Under the pieces are notes generated by a model. That model was given only the letters and a program-made list of their open reading frames with translations. It was not told where the DNA came from and did not search any database. Positions 1 through 8,058 of a DNA stretch of 28,004 nt are shown here, one piece after another (position 1 is the stretch's first letter; each line of letters begins with the position of its first letter). The position numbers and the translations under genes are program-made. Source of the stretch: Firmicutes bacterium UBA6806 (lineage in GTDB: Bacteria; Bacillota; Clostridia; Peptostreptococcales; Acidaminobacteraceae); contig DKFC01000075.1 of assembly GCA_002452745.1 (NCBI GenBank), positions 4,537 to 32,540 of the forward strand, given 5' to 3'.

Positions 1-865
1 TTAATTTCGGGTCATTTTGAGTCATTTCATTTCCGGCCTCAGATGATTCTTCACCTTGGGTCAACATTTCTGCTGTCAAAAATGGATACTCATCCTTTAA
101 AACCTTCGGCCACGACGAGAGCATTTCTAGTTTCTGATTGCCTGCTTCTAAAAACTCTGATAGCTCATGAACTGGCAAGTAATCCATGTCATTTTTAAAT
201 GTGTACTTAATATGATGCTTTTGCCCCTTATTCGCCTTTGCATAAACCGTCCTCTGTGGATGATTGGGTTTGGAGATATGTATCTCTCCCTTTGTAAATA
301 CCTGCATCTCCAACATCTTTGTAAAGTGTTCACACCTCGGAATTGGCAAGTGCAAATGCCTGATGCCATCGTCTTCTATCCCCCTTGATTCAAATGCCCT
401 TTCTATGACCTTTTCATCAAGTGTCAAACTGGCTTCAAGGGTTATTACAACCTCAGACTTTCCAGCTGCTTTCATATGGCTTATGGCCTTATCAATAACC
501 TCTCGTTCTTCATCCACTGCATGCTCTTTCAAAATTGTCTTCACCGCCCGCTTGTGATACCGCTTTTCACCGTCAACCATATGCCAGAGCATGCTGTCAT
601 TCTCATCGAATCGTGCCACATCAATCCTCGTTAGCCCCTTTATGTGAGAGGACAGTTCCTCAAAGAGCATCTCGCCAGTTACAGTGAAATCCCTTCTAAT
701 CAGCTTCATTGACATAAGCTCATGTTCCAGTCTCTTCCTTAGTAAAGGGGGGCAGTCCAGCGACAGCCTTCTCTGTATCGCCTTTTCCGCCCCTTTAAAG
801 TCGCCGGATTTAACGAGCAAATCAATGGCAGTTGGACAGTTCACCATCAAATATCTCAAATCCAT
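1..865 (-). CDS. Transglutaminase-like family protein, N-terminal part (3' end outside window)
   Basis: The frame is open for 288 codons from ATG at 865 to the window edge with no stop. It begins MDLRYLMVNCPTAIDLL and has no signal peptide, so it should be cytoplasmic. The first ~100 residues are charged and helical. Residues ~138-190 (VVITLEASLTLDEKVIERAF, then LHLPIP) look like the beta-rich segment that precedes the catalytic domain in clostridial transglutaminase-like proteins; this is recalled similarity, not a search. The catalytic Cys-His-Asp region would lie beyond the window, so activity cannot be judged. It starts 8 bases after the C39 peptidase stop, so it is the last gene seen in the peptide-transport operon. 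AAGGAG and AGGTG precede the start; GTG at 868 is an alternative. Coding is secure, the family assignment is moderate. Confidence 0.6.
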   Translation of the reverse strand, partial: MDLRYLMVNCPTAIDLLVKSGDFKGAEKAIQRRLSLDCPPLLRKRLEHELMSMKLIRRDFTVTGEMLFEELSSHIKGLTRIDVARFDENDSMLWHMVDGEKRYHKRAVKTILKEHAVDEEREVIDKAISHMKAAGKSEVVITLEASLTLDEKVIERAFESRGIEDDGIRHLHLPIPRCEHFTKMLEMQVFTKGEIHISKPNHPQRTVYAKANKGQKHHIKYTFKNDMDYLPVHELSEFLEAGNQKLEMLSSWPKVLKDEYPFLTAEMLTQGEESSEAGNEMTQNDPKL

Positions 866-873
866 CACTTCAC

Positions 874-1857
874 CTATCTCCTTATGACGTATACAATTCC
901 ATTCCAGACGTTTAAAAACTCATGGACTAGATATTCCCTAGGCACTTTGTCAGAAGTATTTGCCGCTGGATCGTTTACCCTAAAATAGTAGTTTCCATCC
1001 CTATAAAATGCCCCAGTAATCACCACCAAGTGACCTTGAGGATATGTTTGATAAACGCCGTGAAGTGCCTCCAAATCTTTCACTTTGATAGAAGCAATCA
1101 ATGGAATGCCCTCTTTTAGATACTCTAAAATATCTTGGGCATCTGAGAGCCTTTCAACATGTGCCCTGAAACCACGTTCATTTGCATAGGCCACATTATA
1201 GGACCAATTGCCATAAATACCCGTTCCATTGTCGATAACACCTTTTGCCGTATCTGTAATTTGCTTTTCAAGGCCATAAAAAGCCATGACCATTGTGACA
1301 CATGTGGGACTGCATATTTTGTTTCCAATCTCGGGAATATCAAGCTGCGAATAAGGCTGAACCTTAATTTGGATATCCAAGGATACATCGTCCAACTCTC
1401 GCCCTTCTGTGGGCTTTGATGCCTTAAACGCAATGTAGTAATTTTCAAATACAGGGGTTGGTGTCTCCACATCTTTTCTAAAGAGTTCCACCCGAACAGC
1501 ACAGGCATCCGCGCTGCCCCGATTCACCAAGAGCAAATCCACATCGAGTGTTGCCAATATGTCCTTTTGACCATTAAAACTGCCAGTGTTGTTCCCCTGG
1601 TCACTCCACTTTCCATAACTGAACCAAGAAGACCACCGTCCCTCGGTTCGAATCTTAATCCAAACCTCAGCCGATGCATTTTCATGTGTCTTCGATCGCC
1701 ATGACATCACTAAATTTGAGAAGTCATCAACTTCATGCACCTCAGATTCATAAACGCCATGACACGAATCATGATTTAGTTTTAACTGGCCTTCGGTTAA
1801 AGACAAGTTATCATATGTTCCCGCATACAAGTTTCCAATTAGAGCATTTTTGTCCAT
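874..1857 (-). CDS. Cytoplasmic C39-like (papain-fold) cysteine peptidase
   Basis: This 327-residue protein has two parts. Residues ~1-155 are a beta-rich region with aromatic repeats such as WSSWFSYGKWS. Residues ~160-327 are a peptidase_C39-like domain. The expected catalytic residues are visible: Cys182 in KICSPTCVTMVMAFYG (the CGPTS-MVL-YYG position), His276 in GHLVVITGAF and Asp296 in RVNDPAA. There is no signal peptide or membrane segment, and no ABC exporter domain, so this is not a bacteriocin exporter. It lies 10 bases after oppF and 8 before the transglutaminase-like gene, so it probably cuts imported peptides or amide-linked compounds. AGGGGGCAATTG precedes ATG at 1857; a TTG at 1860 is too close to the ribosome binding site. 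The substrate is unknown. Confidence 0.8.
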   Translation of the reverse strand: MDKNALIGNLYAGTYDNLSLTEGQLKLNHDSCHGVYESEVHEVDDFSNLVMSWRSKTHENASAEVWIKIRTEGRWSSWFSYGKWSDQGNNTGSFNGQKDILATLDVDLLLVNRGSADACAVRVELFRKDVETPTPVFENYYIAFKASKPTEGRELDDVSLDIQIKVQPYSQLDIPEIGNKICSPTCVTMVMAFYGLEKQITDTAKGVIDNGTGIYGNWSYNVAYANERGFRAHVERLSDAQDILEYLKEGIPLIASIKVKDLEALHGVYQTYPQGHLVVITGAFYRDGNYYFRVNDPAANTSDKVPREYLVHEFLNVWNGIVYVIRR

Positions 1858-1867
1858 CAATTGCCCC

Positions 1868-2803
1868 CTAACTTTCCTCTAATTCTCTTTTATAAATCTC
1901 ATATTCCTCTTCATTTGCCAAGACCCAGTGTTCGGGCCTTATTTCCATCCACTTAGGCGGATTGTCGTCATATTTGTGGATATTCTTGTCGTATTTTTCG
2001 ATTTTTCTATGTTTTTCTGTCTTTGGATCTGGCATTGGAATTGCTGACAAAAGTCCCTTTGTATACGGATGAACAGGGTTTTGATAGAGCTCTTCTGTTT
2101 CAGCAAGCTCCACAATTCGCCCTTTGTGAATAACAGCCACCCTGTCCGTAATAAACCTCACCACGGATAAGTCATGGGCGATAAAGAGATAGGTGAGCCC
2201 CAATGTCTGCTTTAAGTCGTTCATGAGATTGATGACCTGAGCTCTGATTGAAACGTCCAGCGCCGAGATGGGTTCATCTGCAATAATCAGCTCTGGCTTC
2301 ATAACCAATGTCCTTGCAATTCCAATTCTTTGACGCTGTCCACCAGAAAATTCATGTGGAAATCGGCTTGCAAATTCAGGCAATAGCCCCACACTCAACA
2401 GTGCTTTTTCCACCTTCCGCTTTCTATCAGCTTCATTATCGTACATCTTCGTGTTATAAAGGCCCTCTGAAACAATATAATCAACCTTTGCCCGCTCGTT
2501 TAAAGAGGCCATTGGATCTTGAAAAATCATCTGTATATTTTTTATGACTTCTTTATCCAGCTTCTTGCTAATTTTACCATTTATTTTCTGACCATTAAAG
2601 AGAATTTCGCCGTCATCCGTCTCATTGATTCTCATGATGGCACGTCCTATTGTGGTCTTTCCCGAACCCGATTCGCCCACCAGTCCAAAGGTCTCCCCCT
2701 TATAAATGTTGAAGTTGACGCCCTTTACAGCCACAAACCGGTTTTTTCGCTTTCCAAATGCCACAGTTAAATCTTTCACTTCCAATAATTTTTCTCGACT
2801 CAT
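1868..2803 (-). CDS. oppF: Oligopeptide ABC transporter ATP-binding protein OppF
   Basis: This is the second ATPase of the peptide importer. At 311 residues it has the usual length. Visible motifs are Walker A GESGSGKTT near residue 43, the ABC signature FSGGQRQRIG, Walker B LIIADEPISALD and the switch histidine in FIAHDLSVV. The C-terminal NPVHPYTKGLLSAIPMPDP is the characteristic oligopeptide/dipeptide ATPase tail. Its start overlaps the oppD stop (ATGA), which suggests translational coupling, and AGGAGGG lies just upstream. It should pair with OppD under the OppBC membrane pore. Function is secure; peptide specificity is not visible. Confidence 0.95.
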   Translation of the reverse strand: MSREKLLEVKDLTVAFGKRKNRFVAVKGVNFNIYKGETFGLVGESGSGKTTIGRAIMRINETDDGEILFNGQKINGKISKKLDKEVIKNIQMIFQDPMASLNERAKVDYIVSEGLYNTKMYDNEADRKRKVEKALLSVGLLPEFASRFPHEFSGGQRQRIGIARTLVMKPELIIADEPISALDVSIRAQVINLMNDLKQTLGLTYLFIAHDLSVVRFITDRVAVIHKGRIVELAETEELYQNPVHPYTKGLLSAIPMPDPKTEKHRKIEKYDKNIHKYDDNPPKWMEIRPEHWVLANEEEYEIYKRELEES

Positions 2804-3864
2804 TTGGCCCTCCTTTCACTTAGCAATTCAATGATTTTGGGCCGTTCTATCTCTGGTGCACGCTCATCCATGAGCCATGTCTTCGCATAGTGCGTCTCTG
2901 ACACTTTAAAATATGGCGGGCGCTCAACAAAGTCAATTTTAAGTGCCTTCTCATTTCTAAAGGCAAATGCATCCCCTTCTATTGTCTTAAACAGATTCGG
3001 TGGTGTTCCCTTGATTGCATACAGTGGTTCTCCCTTGATTCCAAGCTGAGGCAACGATGCCAAAAGAGCTGACGTATAAGGATGCCTCGGATCGTAAAAT
3101 ATTTCCTCTGAAAGGCCAATTTCCACAATATCGCCTGCGTACATCACTGCAACTCTATCTGCCACATGCGCCACCACGCCGAGGTCATGGGTTATATAGA
3201 CAACCGTCAATTTATATTTCTCTTGAAGTTCACCAATAAGCTCCATAATCTGGGCCTGAATGGTCACATCCAGTGCTGTGGTTGGCTCATCGCAAATTAA
3301 AATCTCTGGATTGCAGGCAATGGCAATGGCGATGACCACTCTCTGCCGCATCCCCCCTGAAAATTCAAACGGATACTGTTTATACCTGCCTTTGGGATTG
3401 TCTATACCCACATTTTCAAGGATTTCATAAACCGCTTTTTTAGCTTCATCTCCTTTAAGACCCTGATGTTTTACAACGGCTTCTTTTACTTGATTTCCAA
3501 TGGTTTTTAGGGGATTGAGGGAAGTCATAGGGTCCTGAAATACCATTGCAATTTCCTTCCCTCTGATATTGAGCCAATCTTTTTCCGATTTGAACTTTGC
3601 CAAATCATAGTCCTTGTATTTTATCGAGCCTGAGTCAATCCAACCATTTGAATCCAAAAGCCCCATAAAAGATTTAGTAAAAACGGATTTTCCCGAACCC
3701 GATTCTCCAACGATGGCAAGACTTTCTCCTTGGTACAGAGTCAAGGACGCCTCGCGTATGGCCGTTAGGGATTTTCCTCTTAAATTGAATTTCACCACTA
3801 GATCTTCCACGGTTAAAACAGGTGTCATCGCATCAAGCGGGTTCAGATTGTTTTTCTCTGTCAT
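2800..3864 (-). CDS. oppD: Oligopeptide ABC transporter ATP-binding protein OppD
   Basis: This is the first ATPase of the peptide importer (354 residues). It shows Walker A GESGSGKS, the signature FSGGMRQRVVIAIAIA, Walker B ILICDEPTTALD, the switch histidine in YITHDLGVV and the family tail DPRHPYTSALLASLPQLG. The C-terminal extension (residues ~290-354) is lysine- and glutamate-rich; OppD/DppD proteins often carry a cysteine cluster for an iron-sulfur site here, and I see no cysteines in it. GAGGAGGCAGTATC precedes the ATG. It starts 15 bases after oppC and overlaps oppF by 4 bases. Confidence 0.95.
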   Translation of the reverse strand: MTEKNNLNPLDAMTPVLTVEDLVVKFNLRGKSLTAIREASLTLYQGESLAIVGESGSGKSVFTKSFMGLLDSNGWIDSGSIKYKDYDLAKFKSEKDWLNIRGKEIAMVFQDPMTSLNPLKTIGNQVKEAVVKHQGLKGDEAKKAVYEILENVGIDNPKGRYKQYPFEFSGGMRQRVVIAIAIACNPEILICDEPTTALDVTIQAQIMELIGELQEKYKLTVVYITHDLGVVAHVADRVAVMYAGDIVEIGLSEEIFYDPRHPYTSALLASLPQLGIKGEPLYAIKGTPPNLFKTIEGDAFAFRNEKALKIDFVERPPYFKVSETHYAKTWLMDERAPEIERPKIIELLSERRAK

Positions 3865-3879
3865 GATACTGCCTCCTCA

Positions 3880-4848
3880 TTAAACGTGATTTCTAGGGTC
3901 TGCCGCATCGGCAAAGACATTTCCCATCACATAAAAAGCGATGGTGATAATTGAAATGACAATTGCCGGAAAGAACAGTTGATATCTCAGTGAAGGGCTC
4001 ATCATAAGAAGTCGGCCCTCGTTGACTAAGTTCCCCAGAGACGGAATGTCCACAGGAAGGCCTAGTCCTATATAGGTTAAAAATACCTCAAGACCAATTG
4101 CCGTCGGTATGGCCAGTGCCATCCTGAGCATAATCACTGAAACCAGATACGGCACCAAGTTCTTGGAAATAATTCGCCTCACTGGTGTGCCCAGACATCG
4201 AGAGGCTAAATTGTATTCCCTGTCTCTTAAAATGACGATTAGATTTCTAACCAGTCGAGTCATGCCGAGCCAGCTGGTAATGCTCATTGCAAAAATCAGG
4301 GTAAAGACCCCTGGCCTCATGATATAGGTCAGCAAAATCAAGACAATTGTGGTTGGTATGTTATTCCAAACATTGTAGATTTCTGTGATAAGCCGATCTA
4401 ACTTTCGCACATATCCCCAAAAAGCACCCACGATTATACCCACCACAACTTCAAATAGTCCAACCATAAAGCCTATGATAAGTGAAGTTCTCGTACCGCT
4501 CCAGATTCGAGACCACAAATCCTGTCCGATGGAGTTCGTTCCGAACCAAAATTCACTATTGGGCGCAACATTTCGGAACTGTAAATTGGTTTGCGGGTCT
4601 GTATAAATTTTAGTCGGAAGTTTCTGATTCGGCAGCAATGGCTGTATAAATGTAAAAGCCAACAATAGAAGAATCACCGCCAGTAAAAAAACGGCCACTT
4701 TATTTTTAAAGAACACGCGTATGGTTGAATGCCAGTAAGAGTAATTCGAATAGCCGATTTCCTCACTTGCCGCCTGATCGTATTCGGCAAATGTAAAGAG
4801 CGTTTCATCTATGTTGTCCGCCATTTGCTTCATTCTACTGCTTATCAT
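3880..4848 (-). CDS. oppC: Oligopeptide ABC transporter permease OppC
   Basis: Inner-membrane permease of the OppC/DppC type, 322 residues. It has a soluble N-terminal region (~45 residues), TM1 near VFLLAVILLLLAFTFI, an extracytoplasmic loop containing the family motif FWFGTNSIGQDLWSRI, and further membrane segments. The EAA-like coupling loop that contacts the ATPase reads LGTPVRRIISKNLVPY. Its ATG overlaps the oppB stop (ATGA). GGAGGT lies 8 bases upstream, inside the last codons of oppB, and fixes the start. Confidence 0.94.
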   Translation of the reverse strand: MISSRMKQMADNIDETLFTFAEYDQAASEEIGYSNYSYWHSTIRVFFKNKVAVFLLAVILLLLAFTFIQPLLPNQKLPTKIYTDPQTNLQFRNVAPNSEFWFGTNSIGQDLWSRIWSGTRTSLIIGFMVGLFEVVVGIIVGAFWGYVRKLDRLITEIYNVWNNIPTTIVLILLTYIMRPGVFTLIFAMSITSWLGMTRLVRNLIVILRDREYNLASRCLGTPVRRIISKNLVPYLVSVIMLRMALAIPTAIGLEVFLTYIGLGLPVDIPSLGNLVNEGRLLMMSPSLRYQLFFPAIVISIITIAFYVMGNVFADAADPRNHV

Positions 4849-5789
4849 CTGCCGCCACCTCCTGCATCGAATTTAATTCTCGGGTCAAACATAGCCATGA
4901 GCAAATCGCCCATCAAGAGCCCGAAAATACTGATAGCCGCATAAATTAAGACCAGCGATTGAACCAGTGGGTTATCCTGACGTTGAATGGATTCCACCAG
5001 CAAACTGCCAATCCCCGGAATCGAGTAGAGGGATTCGATATAAAGCGAACCACTGATGGCAAACAGGATGGAAGTTGGCAAATACTGAGCCATTGGAACA
5101 AAGGCATTTCTCATGACATGCTTGAACATAATCTCCTTGCTCTTTAGTCCCTTTGCCCTTGCCAATCGAATGTAGTCCTTATTTAACTCATCCACCATAT
5201 AGCGTCTCATCCACATGGCGTATCCCGCCAAACTCACCAAGGACATGGACAGCAGCGGCAAAAAGAAACTGGCTTTCTCATCCACATCAAACAAAATCGG
5301 CAACTTGAGCCAACTGGTCAAATATAATTGCAGAAATAAATAATATACAGCCGACGGAACAGCCCGTATAAAGACAATATAAAATGTTCCCGCCCCATCT
5401 ATAATGCCATCCTTGTGATGTGCCATGCTGATACCCATCCAAAGACCAAAGATGATGGCAATGCCAATTGAGCTAAGCCCCAGCCAAAGTGAATACGGTA
5501 TTTTCTTTGCCAAGATTTCAGTTACTGGCACTTTCGGCCGGTAAGTGATGGACGTCCCAAGGTCTCCCTTCAAAAGCCCTTTATAGAAGTGATAAAGCTG
5601 AATATGCATCGGATCTCTGAGTCCCATCCCTGTCATAATGGCTTCTTTTTGCGCTTCGTCCAATTTGTCATACCCATCGCCAAAGTACCCCTCTTCTGGC
5701 ATCATTCGCATGAGAATAAAGACGATTGTGGTGACAATAAAGAGCGTTATAAAAGATCTGATGATTCGCTTAAGTGTATATTTAAGCAT
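4845..5789 (-). CDS. oppB: Oligopeptide ABC transporter permease OppB
   Basis: Inner-membrane permease of the OppB/DppB type, 314 residues. TM1 is at the N-terminus (IIRSFITLFIVTTIVFILMR) and is followed by the periplasmic loop with GLRDPMHIQLYHFYKGLLKGDLG, then five further membrane segments. The EAA coupling motif reads RLARAKGLKSKEIMFKHVMRNAF. The C-terminal glycine-rich tail FDAGGGGR encodes the ribosome binding site for oppC. It is separated from the binding-protein gene by 98 bases that contain hairpins, which may lower its expression relative to that gene. Confidence 0.94.
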   Translation of the reverse strand: MLKYTLKRIIRSFITLFIVTTIVFILMRMMPEEGYFGDGYDKLDEAQKEAIMTGMGLRDPMHIQLYHFYKGLLKGDLGTSITYRPKVPVTEILAKKIPYSLWLGLSSIGIAIIFGLWMGISMAHHKDGIIDGAGTFYIVFIRAVPSAVYYLFLQLYLTSWLKLPILFDVDEKASFFLPLLSMSLVSLAGYAMWMRRYMVDELNKDYIRLARAKGLKSKEIMFKHVMRNAFVPMAQYLPTSILFAISGSLYIESLYSIPGIGSLLVESIQRQDNPLVQSLVLIYAAISIFGLLMGDLLMAMFDPRIKFDAGGGGR

Positions 5790-5812
5790 GATGTCCTCCT
5801 CTAAAGATGATT

Positions 5813-5857
5813 AAAGGGGTGCTCCATAGACCTAAACCTTCTAGGAATCACCCCTTT
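5813..5857 (-). terminator. Attenuator-like hairpin between the binding-protein gene and oppB
   Basis: A 9-bp perfect stem (AAAGGGGTG at 5813-5821 with CACCCCTTT at 5849-5857) is followed on the minus strand by only a weak U-tract (TTTAATC). A second hairpin, GAGTGC-TGAG-GCACTC (5859-5874), sits between it and the binding-protein stop. Such structures after a binding-protein gene commonly stabilise its mRNA and cut read-through into the permease genes. That role is inferred here. Confidence 0.6.
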
Positions 5858-5887
5858 TGAGTGCTGAGGCACTCTGTTAATTGGGAT

Positions 5888-7801
5888 TTATTCTGCTTGT
5901 TTTAAAGCCTTTTCACGATCTTCCTGCCATACTTTAATTGCCTTGTCGTAGTCGTCGTTGTTCATTGGCTTAGCCAAAATGTGTTGCAATTTATATCTTT
6001 CTGATGATACACCAAATGGAGAGTACATCGCTTCAAATGGATCGAGTTTTGAAGAGACGTATCCACCTCCACCAAGTGCATAAGGGACTACAAATGCTTT
6101 GTCTATTAAATAGGCCTCAGCCTTTGCAAACAATTCATATCGTTTTGCAATATCAACTCTCTCCGCTTTTGCCTCGTTGACAATTGCCTCATAGACTTCA
6201 TAGACGTTGTTTCCGTTTTCGTCAACTTCTGTACAATACTCTGGGAAGTTGTAGTTTGAACCGCGGCTAAATGGATCTGTATATGTTTCTGGATCGGCGT
6301 AGTCAGGACCCCAGTTAACTTCCATCAGTGAATAGTTTCCAGCCCTTCTAGTGGCGTTTAAGAAGCCTGTTGGCGGATACGGTGCAAGGTATACTTCTAT
6401 GAAATCATCTCCTAAAGTACCTTGAATTTGCTGTTGGATAACTTGTGCCCTATTGGTTGCATCGGAAGAGCCCGAGTTGTAAGGCATGTAGAGTTTCACT
6501 GGGAAAGTAGCCTTTCCGTCTAGTTCCTTCATTGCCTGCTCTTTATATTTAAGCGCTTCTTCAATGTTAAATGACTCCTTGTCCACAAAGTTTGCAAGAT
6601 CAGAAATCATGACATAATCCTGTCCATCCACGCTTGTGAAGTTTTTAGGTGTGATTGTGCTTGACAGACGCTTTTCAGGATTATACGGTTCTGATGTGAG
6701 CATTGCCGCTCTTTTATCCAGTGCATGGAAAAGTGCTTTTCTAAAGCTGGTGTTGTTCACAGCCACTTTCCAATTATCTGGTTCAAACGCCTCTTCAAAA
6801 TGAGGATCAAAATTCAAAGTGAAGAAATAAGTGTAAAAACTAGTGGTTGCAGGTCTAAACAAATCTTGTCTAGCAGGGTCATTCATCCACTCATCAATAG
6901 ATGAAGATGGAATTTCAACCATGGAAATTTCCCCTCTCAAATAGAGCTCACTTGCAAGTGCATCTGCCTCTTTATTGTACTTAAAAGTCAGTTTTTCAAT
7001 ATGGACATTGTCCTTATCCCAGTAGTTTTCGTTCTTGGTCAAAACCCTCTTCGTCTGTGGTTCAAAAGTTGTCAGGATATAGGCGCCATTATAGAGCAGT
7101 TTTTCGTTATCTGTTCCAAAGCGATCTCCTGCACTTTCTAAAAACTCACCATTTACTGGGAAGAAGCAAACATAGGTAAGCATGGATAGAAAATAAGGCG
7201 TTGGTTGCTCCAACGTGTATTCAAGTGTGTATTCATCAACAGCTTTAACCCCTACTTGGCTAAAATCAGTGATTTTTCCATCATAGAAATCATGAGCGTT
7301 CTTTATAACATCATAAGCAATTTGAACGGTTTTTGACTCGTTTGTGGGATTGAGAATATACTTCATAGAATCTACAAAATCCTGAGCAGTGACATCTGCC
7401 ACTTCGTTGCCCTCGTTGTCATACCATTTGACGCCTTCTCTGATTTTAAATGTCCAGACGAGGCCATCTTCAGATACAGACCAATCCGTTGCAAGAGATG
7501 GTTTGACTACACCGTATTGATCGTACTCTATAAGCGTATCAATAAAGTTAGCTGCCACCCCAAACTCGTTTGTTGAAGCAGTCGTCAAATAATTGAGCGT
7601 TGTGAGCTCGCCAGAATAGACACCTTTATATTCTTGAACGGCATCATAACGATCTGCCTCAGCAGGAGCCGTCGTGTCAGTCCCTGTTGCCTGTGCAGCG
7701 TCCGTACTTGGCTCTGGTGTAGTTTGTGATGCTTGCTGACCCGTGCCACAGCCAGAAATCACCAGCATCATCGCCAAAATCAGCATTAATATTTTTTTCA
7801 T
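5888..7801 (-). CDS. Peptide ABC transporter substrate-binding lipoprotein (family 5, OppA-like)
   Basis: This 637-residue extracytoplasmic solute-binding protein starts with MKKILMLILAMMLVISGCG, a lipoprotein signal with lipobox ISGC. A low-complexity Thr/Ala/Glu linker follows (~residues 22-50). The body matches SBP_bac_5: LATDWSVSEDGLVWTFKIREGVKWYDNEG, and later SFRKALFHALDKRAAM and NWGPDYADPETYTDPF. It is longer than typical OppA (about 540), mostly because of the linker and insertions. It is the first gene of the transporter operon, preceded by AAGGGGG and by a sigma-54 promoter at 7890-7905. Specificity for oligopeptides, murein peptides or others cannot be read from sequence alone. Confidence 0.93.
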   Translation of the reverse strand: MKKILMLILAMMLVISGCGTGQQASQTTPEPSTDAAQATGTDTTAPAEADRYDAVQEYKGVYSGELTTLNYLTTASTNEFGVAANFIDTLIEYDQYGVVKPSLATDWSVSEDGLVWTFKIREGVKWYDNEGNEVADVTAQDFVDSMKYILNPTNESKTVQIAYDVIKNAHDFYDGKITDFSQVGVKAVDEYTLEYTLEQPTPYFLSMLTYVCFFPVNGEFLESAGDRFGTDNEKLLYNGAYILTTFEPQTKRVLTKNENYWDKDNVHIEKLTFKYNKEADALASELYLRGEISMVEIPSSSIDEWMNDPARQDLFRPATTSFYTYFFTLNFDPHFEEAFEPDNWKVAVNNTSFRKALFHALDKRAAMLTSEPYNPEKRLSSTITPKNFTSVDGQDYVMISDLANFVDKESFNIEEALKYKEQAMKELDGKATFPVKLYMPYNSGSSDATNRAQVIQQQIQGTLGDDFIEVYLAPYPPTGFLNATRRAGNYSLMEVNWGPDYADPETYTDPFSRGSNYNFPEYCTEVDENGNNVYEVYEAIVNEAKAERVDIAKRYELFAKAEAYLIDKAFVVPYALGGGGYVSSKLDPFEAMYSPFGVSSERYKLQHILAKPMNNDDYDKAIKVWQEDREKALKQAE

Positions 7802-7889
7802 TTGATAATCCCCCTTCTTTTTTCAGTCAATTCACTCTGACTTTCGTGTGAATCAAATACCCTTGATATAAACCTCTCCCCTTTACCAG

Positions 7890-7905
7890 TGCAAACCTCG
7901 TGCCA
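7890..7905 (-). promoter_or_regulatory. Sigma-54 (-24/-12) promoter of the peptide-transport operon
   Basis: The minus strand reads TGGCAC-GAGGT-TTGCA, a perfect match to the sigma-54 consensus (TGGCAC-N5-TTGCW). Transcription should start near 7879, about 78 bases before the binding-protein ATG. The adjacent enhancer-binding protein gene (8059-9897) is the obvious activator. Confidence 0.9.
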
Positions 7906-8021
7906 AAATGAACATTTCGTAATAAATATTTAAAAAAATTCACACAAACTGTGGATTTATCTTCTAAACAGGTCCTTATCCAAAGTTTTAAAGATCACAA
8001 AGTTTACTCCGTGGTCTATAC
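7906..8021. other. Probable enhancer region upstream of the sigma-54 promoter
   Basis: This AT-rich stretch lies between the -24 element and the activator terminator, where sigma-54 activators usually bind. It contains the direct repeat CAAAGTTT at 7981-7988 and 7998-8005 (76-100 bases upstream of -24) and a small palindrome CACA-AAC-TGTG near 7943. No binding site is proven. Confidence 0.35.
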
Positions 8022-8047
8022 AAAAAAATCCTGAGGTCAGGATTTTT
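8022..8047 (-). terminator. Rho-independent terminator of the activator gene
   Basis: The hairpin AAAAATCCTGA-GG-TCAGGATTTTT is flanked by an A-run on one side and T-run on the other. On the minus strand it lies 12 bases past the activator stop and ends in TTTTTTTG. This keeps activator transcription out of the transporter operon. Confidence 0.85.
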
Positions 8048-8058
8048 GAGTCCCGTTC

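Noticed and set aside
874..1857. Bacteriocin maturation exporter (C39 domain)
   Set aside because: There is no attached ABC transporter or membrane domain, and no leader-peptide gene with a GG motif was found nearby.
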